Shown here in pieces: positions 32,520-37,268 of a stretch of 37,268 bases of DNA. How positions within the stretch are numbered: the stretch's first letter is position 1; every line of letters begins with the position of its first letter. This DNA comes from an uncultured Actinotalea sp. (GTDB taxonomy: Bacteria; Actinomycetota; Actinomycetes; Actinomycetales; Cellulomonadaceae): positions 1-37,268 of the forward strand of contig NZ_CAMPHH010000001.1 in assembly GCF_946885855.1 (NCBI RefSeq), given 5' to 3'. Both the position numbers and the translations under genes were made by a program. The notes beneath the pieces were generated by a model. It made no database searches. It saw nothing but the letters and a program-made list of their open reading frames with translations, and was not told the origin of the DNA.

Positions 32520-34349
32520 TCAGCGGCGCCCGACGAACCAGTCGCGGACCATCGCGGTGCGGGCCTCGAGCTGCTCGGCCGTGGCGGTGGCGACCTCCGG
32601 GCCCCCGCACCGGCGACGCAGCTCCGTGTGCACCGTGCCGTGGGGTTGCCCGCTCCGACGCGCCCACGCGCCGACGAGCGCGTTGAGCTCCTTGCGCAGC
32701 TCGGCCAGGCGGCGGTGGTCGACCTTGGGCGCGTCCACCGGCCGGCCGCTGCCCTTGCCCCGCCCCACCTGTTCCGCCTGGCGCTGGCTCAGCAGGGTCC
32801 GGACCTGGTCCGCGTCCAGCAGGCCCGGCAGCCCCAGGAAGTCCAGCTCCTCCTCCGAGCCGACGTCCGCGCCCGTGCCGAACTCGCCGCCGTCGAAGAG
32901 GACGCGGTCGAAGCTCGCCTGCGCCTCGAGCGCCTGGAAGCTCCCGGCGACGCCGTCGGCCTCGACGGCGTCCGACGCCTTCTCCGCGCGGTTGGCCTCG
33001 AGCAGGAGGAGGTCCTCCTCGGCCGGCGCGTCCGGTCCGGTCGGTCGGTCCAGCGCGTGGTCGCGCTCCAGCTCGAGCGTCGCGGCGAGGACGAGCAGCT
33101 GCGGGACGCTCGGCAGGAACACCGACGCCGTCTCGCCCCGCTTGCGGACGCGGACGAAGCGGCCGACCGCCTGCGCGAAGAAGAGCGGTGTCGCCGTGGA
33201 CGTCGCGTAGACGCCGACGGCGAGGCGGGGCACGTCGACGCCCTCGGACACCATGCGGACGGCCACCATCCACCGGGAGTCGCCGGCCGAGAACCCGTCG
33301 ATCCGGTCGGACGCGCCGTCGTCGTCCGAGAGCACGACGGTCGCCGCCTCGCCCGTGAGCCGCCGCAGGTGGGCGGCGTAGGCCCGCGCATCGGCCTGGT
33401 CGGTCGCGATGACGAGGCCGCCGGCGTCCGGCACGGTGCGCCGCACCTCGGACAGACGTCGGTCCGCCGCCGCCAGCACCGAGGGGATCCACTCCCCCTC
33501 GGGGTCGAGCGCGGTGCGCCACGCCTGCGCCGTCATGTCCTTGGTCAGCGTCTCCTCGCCGAGGCGCGCGCTGACCTCGTCCCCGGCTCGCGTCCGCCAG
33601 CGCATCGAGCCGCTGTAGGACAGGAAGAGGACGGGGCGGACGACGCCGTCGCGCAGCGCGTCGCCGTAGCCGTAGGTGTAGTCCGCGAGCGAGCGGCGGA
33701 TCCCGTCGGCGTCCGGGGCGTAGTCGACGAACGGGATCGCGGCCGTGTCCGAGCGGAACGGGGTGCCGGTCAGCGCGAGCCGGCGGGCGGCGCCCTCGAA
33801 CGCCTCCCGCACCGCGTCACCCCAGGACAGCGCGTCACCGCCGTGGTGGATCTCGTCGAGGATGACGAGGGTCGGGGCCGCGGCCGTCCGGGCCGTGTGC
33901 AGGGCGGGCTTCGTGGCGACCTGGGCGTAGGTCACGGCCACGCCGTCGAAGTGCGCCCCGTGGCGGCCCTGGGCGTTGCGGAAGTTGGGGTCCAGGTGGA
34001 TGCCGACGCGGGCGGCCGCGTCCGCCCACTGACGCTTGAGGTGGTCGGTCGGGGCGACGACCGTGACGCGGCGCACCACGCCGCGCTCGAGCAGGTTCGT
34101 CGCGATGCGCAGCGCGAAGGTCGTCTTGCCGGCGCCGGGGGTCGCGACCGCGAGGAAGTCCCGCGGCTGCCGGGACTCGTACGCCTCGAGCGCGGCGGCC
34201 TGCCAGGCCCGCAGCTTCTGCGCGGTCCCCCAGGGGGCGCGGCCCGGGAAGGCCGGTGGGAGGTGCGTGGCGGCGGCGGTGGACGCGGCGGCAGGACCCT
34301 GCTGCGCAGGGGGACCGTGGTGCCGGGCGCCGTGGTGCGGGCGGCTCAC
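32520..34349 (-). CDS. DEAD/DEAH-box (SF2, XPB-like) helicase
   Basis: A 609-residue ATPase. After a ~40-residue disordered N-terminus come KLRAWQAAALEAY (Q-like), Walker A ATPGAGKTTFAL near 69-80, the Ib-like APTDHLKRQW, Walker B LDEIHH (165-169), motif III ALTGTPFRSD, then helicase domain 2 with MVSEGVDVPRLAVGVYAT and QAVGRFVRVR (motifs V and VI). The C-terminal ~180 residues are charged and helical. The nucleic-acid substrate is unknown. The GTG at 34349 overlaps the DUF3039 stop by four bases. Confidence 0.88.
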   Translation of the reverse strand: MSRPHHGARHHGPPAQQGPAAASTAAATHLPPAFPGRAPWGTAQKLRAWQAAALEAYESRQPRDFLAVATPGAGKTTFALRIATNLLERGVVRRVTVVAPTDHLKRQWADAAARVGIHLDPNFRNAQGRHGAHFDGVAVTYAQVATKPALHTARTAAAPTLVILDEIHHGGDALSWGDAVREAFEGAARRLALTGTPFRSDTAAIPFVDYAPDADGIRRSLADYTYGYGDALRDGVVRPVLFLSYSGSMRWRTRAGDEVSARLGEETLTKDMTAQAWRTALDPEGEWIPSVLAAADRRLSEVRRTVPDAGGLVIATDQADARAYAAHLRRLTGEAATVVLSDDDGASDRIDGFSAGDSRWMVAVRMVSEGVDVPRLAVGVYATSTATPLFFAQAVGRFVRVRKRGETASVFLPSVPQLLVLAATLELERDHALDRPTGPDAPAEEDLLLLEANRAEKASDAVEADGVAGSFQALEAQASFDRVLFDGGEFGTGADVGSEEELDFLGLPGLLDADQVRTLLSQRQAEQVGRGKGSGRPVDAPKVDHRRLAELRKELNALVGAWARRSGQPHGTVHTELRRRCGGPEVATATAEQLEARTAMVRDWFVGRR

Positions 34350-34675
34350 CGTCCGCCGGAGCCGGAGCCGGAGCCGGAGTCGCCGGAGCCGCCGTCCTGC
34401 GGCTCGCGCAGGCCGTCGTAGATCTCCTTGCAGACCGGGCAGACCGGGAACTTCTTCGGGTCCCGTCCCGGCACCCAGACCTTGCCGCAGAGCGCGACGA
34501 CGGGGTTCCCGGTCATCGCCGACTCGAGGATCTTCTCCTTGCGCACGTAGTGCGAGAACCGCTCGCGGTCCCCGGGCTCGAGCTCCTCGCGCGCCTCCGT
34601 CCGCTCCAGCACGCTCGTCGACGTGCCGTCACCAGGGGGGCCGTACGGGTCCTCGGGTCCGGTGGTCTGGCTCAT
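34346..34675 (-). CDS. DUF3039 family putative zinc protein
   Basis: A 109-residue protein. Residues 36-90 hold a likely zinc site: His42 (RFSHYVRKEKILESA), Cys63 (VALCGKVWVPGRDP) and CPVC (Cys79, Cys82). The ends are disordered (N-terminal Pro/Gly/Asp; C-terminal Gly-Ser repeats). An open frame runs upstream to 34705, but ATG 34675 (MSQTTG) lies 7 nt after TAGACT and fits a leaderless message. Coupled to the helicase by GTGA, so the two probably act together. The function is unknown. Confidence 0.85.
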   Translation of the reverse strand: MSQTTGPEDPYGPPGDGTSTSVLERTEAREELEPGDRERFSHYVRKEKILESAMTGNPVVALCGKVWVPGRDPKKFPVCPVCKEIYDGLREPQDGGSGDSGSGSGSGGR

Positions 34676-34682
34676 GCGCGGA

Positions 34683-34688
34683 AGTCTA
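34683..34688 (-). promoter_or_regulatory. -10 of the DUF3039-helicase pair, leaderless type
   Basis: TAGACT on the minus strand, 7 nt before ATG 34675. Confidence 0.5.
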
Positions 34689-34720
34689 CGTCGGGGCTCC
34701 GACACGCCCGCGGCACGGGC

Positions 34721-35500
34721 TCACAGGCCCTGCCAGGACGGCTTGCCCGCCCACGCCTCGCGGTAGTAGGCGGCCAGGTGGAGACGGCTCGCCGCGGCCT
34801 CGTCCAGCAGCACGGTGACGTGCGGGTGCAGCTGGAGCACGGTGGCCGGCCACAGGGCGCCGACCGGCCCCTCGACCATCTGGTGCACCGCCTCCGCCTT
34901 CGCCGCCCCGGTCGCGACGAGCAGCAGGTGGCGGGCCTCGAGGATGGTCCCGAGCCCCTGGGTGAGCACGTGCCGCGGGACGGCATCCGCGTCGCCGCCG
35001 AAGAACCGGGCGTTGTCCCGGCGCGTCCGGGCGGTGAGCGTCTTGACCCGGGTCCGGGAGGCCAGCGACGAGCCCGGTTCGTTGAAGGCCAGGTGGCCGT
35101 CCGTGCCCACGCCCAGCACCTGCAGGTCCACGCCGCCCGCGGCGCGCAGCGCCGCCTCGTACGCGGCGCACGCCGCCGGGAGGTCCGCCGCACCGCCGTC
35201 GGGCGCCTGGACCGCACCCGGGGGGAGGTCGACGCGCTGGACGAGCTCGCGGTCGATGACGGCGCGGTAGCTCTCCGGGTGCCCGGCCGGCAGCCCGACG
35301 TACTCGTCCAGGAGGAAGCCGCGCACGCGGGCGAAGGACAGGCCCGCGCGGTGGCGCCGGGCGAGCTCGTCGTACAGGGCGAGGGGGCTCGACCCGGTCG
35401 CGAGCCCGAGGACGGCGTCCGGCCTGCGCCGCACCAGGGCCTCCACCGCGTCCGCGGCGAGCTCCGCGAGCCGCTGCGGCGCCTCGATCACGACCTCCAC
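34721..35500 (-). CDS. nagB: Glucosamine-6-phosphate deaminase
   Basis: A 259-residue enzyme that converts glucosamine-6-phosphate to fructose-6-phosphate and ammonia, the last step of amino-sugar catabolism. Blocks: VLGLATGSSPLALYDEL, FLLDEYVGLPAGHPESY (catalytic Asp in LDEY), QVLGVGTDGHLAFNEPGSS and LLVATGAAKAEAV. GTG 35500 gives the family N-terminus (VEVVIEAP) and overlaps the ROK stop by 13 nt; GTG 35491 (GTGA overlap) is an alternative but its GGAGG would be only two bases away. Confidence 0.92.
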   Translation of the reverse strand: MEVVIEAPQRLAELAADAVEALVRRRPDAVLGLATGSSPLALYDELARRHRAGLSFARVRGFLLDEYVGLPAGHPESYRAVIDRELVQRVDLPPGAVQAPDGGAADLPAACAAYEAALRAAGGVDLQVLGVGTDGHLAFNEPGSSLASRTRVKTLTARTRRDNARFFGGDADAVPRHVLTQGLGTILEARHLLLVATGAAKAEAVHQMVEGPVGALWPATVLQLHPHVTVLLDEAAASRLHLAAYYREAWAGKPSWQGL

Positions 35501-36474
35501 GGCACCCCCAGGAGCTCCTGGGCGGCGAGGGCCGCCCCGACCGGGGCCACGGCGAGCCCCGCGGCGCCGAGGCGCAGCCGGTCCGCGATCCGCAGCGTGG
35601 CCAGGAACGGCGACGCCGCGGCCCGGCGCGCGGTCGCGGCGCGGACCGCCTCGAGGAGCGGCCCGCCGACCTGCGCCACCCCGCCGCCCAGGACCACGTG
35701 CCGGACGTCCGTCGTCAGCACCAGCACCTGGACGGCGAAGGCGACCGCGTCCGCCAGCTCGTCCCGCACGCGCACGGCACGGGGGTCGCCCACCGCGGCC
35801 GCCGCGAAGAGCCGGACGGGACCCGGCACGCCGTCGGCGGCCCAGTCCGCGTCGACCGCGGAACCGGACGCGTACTGCTCGAGGCAGCCGCGCTGACCGC
35901 ACGGGCAGGCTCGACCGTCGGGGCGGTACGGCACGTGACCGATCTCCCCCGCCGCGCCGACGCTCCCGCGCCGCAGCCGACCGTCCAGCAGCAGCCCGGC
36001 GGCCAGCCCGGTGCCCAGCGCGAGGTACGCGAGGTCCTCGCCCAGGCCCAGGGTGCGGGCCGCGCCGAGCGCCGCGACGTTGAGGTCGTTCTCCACGACC
36101 ACCGGCACGCCGAGCCGCTCGGCGAGGACAGGCCCGACGGGCGCCGCCTCCACGATGCCGAGGTTCACGGCGTGCTGCACGGTGCCCCGGCCGGGGGCCA
36201 CGACGCCCGGGACACCGGCCCCGACGGCCTCGAGCCGGACCGGCACCCCCGCGTCCCGAGCCTCGGCGAGCAGCGCGGCGACCGCTGCGGCCGCGGAGGC
36301 GACCACGCCGTCGGGACCGTGCGCGACGGCGCACCGGCGCTCGGCGACCACCTGGCCGCCGGCCACGAGCACGCCGTGGACCTTGCTGCCGCCGATGTCG
36401 AGGCCGGCGACGGCGCCCGGCGCGGCGAGCCCGCCGTCGGGGACGACGACGTCGCCGTCCACGCGCGCACCCAT
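35488..36474 (-). CDS. ROK-family sugar kinase
   Basis: A 328-residue kinase. ATP/sugar motifs: AGLDIGGSKVHG near 23-34, catalytic Asp130 in VVENDLNVAALG, LALGTGLAAGLLLDG and the ROK zinc site GHVPYRPDGRACPCGQRGC (His180, Cys190, Cys192, Cys197). There is no N-terminal HTH, so it is an enzyme rather than a NagC-type repressor. Between a sugar permease and nagB, it is most likely an N-acetylglucosamine or glucosamine kinase; glucokinase cannot be excluded. The ATG at 36474 overlaps the permease stop by one base. Confidence 0.9.
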   Translation of the reverse strand: MGARVDGDVVVPDGGLAAPGAVAGLDIGGSKVHGVLVAGGQVVAERRCAVAHGPDGVVASAAAAVAALLAEARDAGVPVRLEAVGAGVPGVVAPGRGTVQHAVNLGIVEAAPVGPVLAERLGVPVVVENDLNVAALGAARTLGLGEDLAYLALGTGLAAGLLLDGRLRRGSVGAAGEIGHVPYRPDGRACPCGQRGCLEQYASGSAVDADWAADGVPGPVRLFAAAAVGDPRAVRVRDELADAVAFAVQVLVLTTDVRHVVLGGGVAQVGGPLLEAVRAATARRAAASPFLATLRIADRLRLGAAGLAVAPVGAALAAQELLGVPWRS

Positions 36475-37268
36475 CAGCCCTTCACCGCCCCGGACACGAG
36501 CCCGGCGGTCATGCGGTGCTGGACGAGGAGGAAGAACGCGATGACGGGCACGGCGATCAGTGTGGCCCCCGCCATGACGACCCCCCAGTCGGTGGCCCGG
36601 TTCGCCTCGACGAGGCCCTGGAGCCACAGCGGCAGCGTGCGCTGCGCGGGGTCGGTCATGACGACGAGCGCCAGCGTGTACTCGTTCCACGCCTGCAGGA
36701 ACCCGTACACCCCGGAGGCGACCAGCCCCGGCGCCAGCAGCGGGAAGGTGATCCGGAAGAACGCCCCGGTGCGGGACAGGCCGTCGACCGTTGCGGCCTC
36801 CTCGAGCTCCAGCGGCACGCCGGAGACGAACCCGCGCAGCATCCAGATGGTGAAGGGCAGGACCGCCGCGACGTAGACGATGGTGAGCCCGAGCACGCGG
36901 TTGACCAGGCCCCAGCCGTCGAGCATCTGGTACTGGCTGATGAACAGGCCCTCGGCCGGGATCATCTGCACGACCAGCACGGTCATGATGAAGGACCGCC
37001 GCCCCCGGAACCGGAACCGGCTCACCGCCAGCGCCGCGAGGAACGCGAAGAGGATCGCGACGACGACAGTGAGGGCCGTGACCGCCAGGCTCACGCGGAA
37101 CGCCGCGAAGAACGACGGGTCCGCGAGCACGCGGCGGATGTTCGACAGCGTCCCGTCCAGCGGGACGAACGTCGGGTCCGGCCGGCGCAGGCGGTTGGTC
37201 GGCAGGAAGGCGCTGTTGACCATCCAGTAGATCGGGAAGACCCACAGCAGCGCGACGAGGACGGCGAG
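36474..37268 (-). CDS. Sugar ABC transporter permease (MalG type), N-terminus beyond the window
   Basis: The last 264 residues of a carbohydrate permease; the frame is open to the right edge and reads LLWVFPIYWMVNSAF there, the end of the usual first helix, so only ~15-30 residues are missing. Five further helices are visible, with the EAA loop LELEEAATVDGLSRTGAFFRITFPLLAPG (in parts) and the terminal VQHRMTAGLVSGAVKG typical of MalG/NagG-like permeases. It is translationally coupled to the ROK kinase, which suggests import of GlcNAc or chito-oligosaccharides. The partner permease and binding protein should lie just outside. Confidence 0.9.
   Translation of the reverse strand, partial: LAVLVALLWVFPIYWMVNSAFLPTNRLRRPDPTFVPLDGTLSNIRRVLADPSFFAAFRVSLAVTALTVVVAILFAFLAALAVSRFRFRGRRSFIMTVLVVQMIPAEGLFISQYQMLDGWGLVNRVLGLTIVYVAAVLPFTIWMLRGFVSGVPLELEEAATVDGLSRTGAFFRITFPLLAPGLVASGVYGFLQAWNEYTLALVVMTDPAQRTLPLWLQGLVEANRATDWGVVMAGATLIAVPVIAFFLLVQHRMTAGLVSGAVKG

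Noticed and set aside
32071..33522. A 483-codon minus-strand frame ending in the small membrane protein
   Set aside because: Upstream of 32226 it is an out-of-frame reading of the helicase gene and the spacer; only the last 51 codons form a protein-like sequence with a ribosome site.

Overview
The window is chromosomal DNA of a very GC-rich actinobacterium. By eye it is well above 70% GC, GTG starts are common and neighbouring genes often overlap by ATGA or GTGA. The gene set (Bcp, MurI/RNase PH/RdgB, ClpS-DUF2017, DUF3039-helicase, tandem dynamin-like GTPases, SsbB-type SSB, EttA) fits Micrococcales, probably a Cellulomonas/Promicromonospora-type organism; the genus is inference. I see no insertion sequence, phage gene, CRISPR array or rRNA.

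Layout. 1-6.6 kb, minus strand: two translationally coupled dynamin-like GTPases, then ssb, ettA and the start of a third, paralogous GTPase cut by the window edge. 6.8-11.5 kb: tRNA-Arg, a PAP2 phosphatase, a small basic protein, oligoribonuclease, tRNA-His, an ATP-grasp enzyme, and a STAS protein coupled to an XRE-cupin regulator. 11.5-17.9 kb: a DUF1028 gene divergent from a complete five-gene peptide ABC importer whose promoter carries a palindromic candidate operator. 17.9-21.8 kb: a glycine betaine/choline-type (OpuC/ProU) importer whose binding protein appears to be circularly permuted. 21.8-26.3 kb: tRNA-Lys, a small acidic protein, an orphan GroES-like protein, peroxiredoxin, tRNA-Leu, a GyrI-like protein, DUF427, thioredoxin with a SigR/SigH-type promoter, a Nudix-like protein and a membrane protein. 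26.2-30.4 kb, minus strand: the clpS-DUF2017-murI-MBL-rph-rdgB housekeeping cluster. 30.5-37.3 kb: nicotinate phosphoribosyltransferase, a 51-residue membrane peptide, a DUF3039-helicase pair, and an amino-sugar locus (sugar permease, ROK kinase, nagB) running off the right edge.

A recurring feature is a TANNNT -10 hexamer 6-8 nt upstream of the start codon with no Shine-Dalgarno (orn, the ATP-grasp gene, both arms of the opuC locus, the GroES-like gene, Nudix, rph, murI, clpS, pncB, DUF3039). This points to many leaderless mRNAs and helped choose starts. Genes with leaders instead carry clear GGAGG-type sites.

The strongest unusual signal is the permuted OpuC-type binding protein at 20736-21770. 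The rest is mostly core genome with a few uncharacterised pairings. All function calls are from motif recognition by reading; no database search was run.
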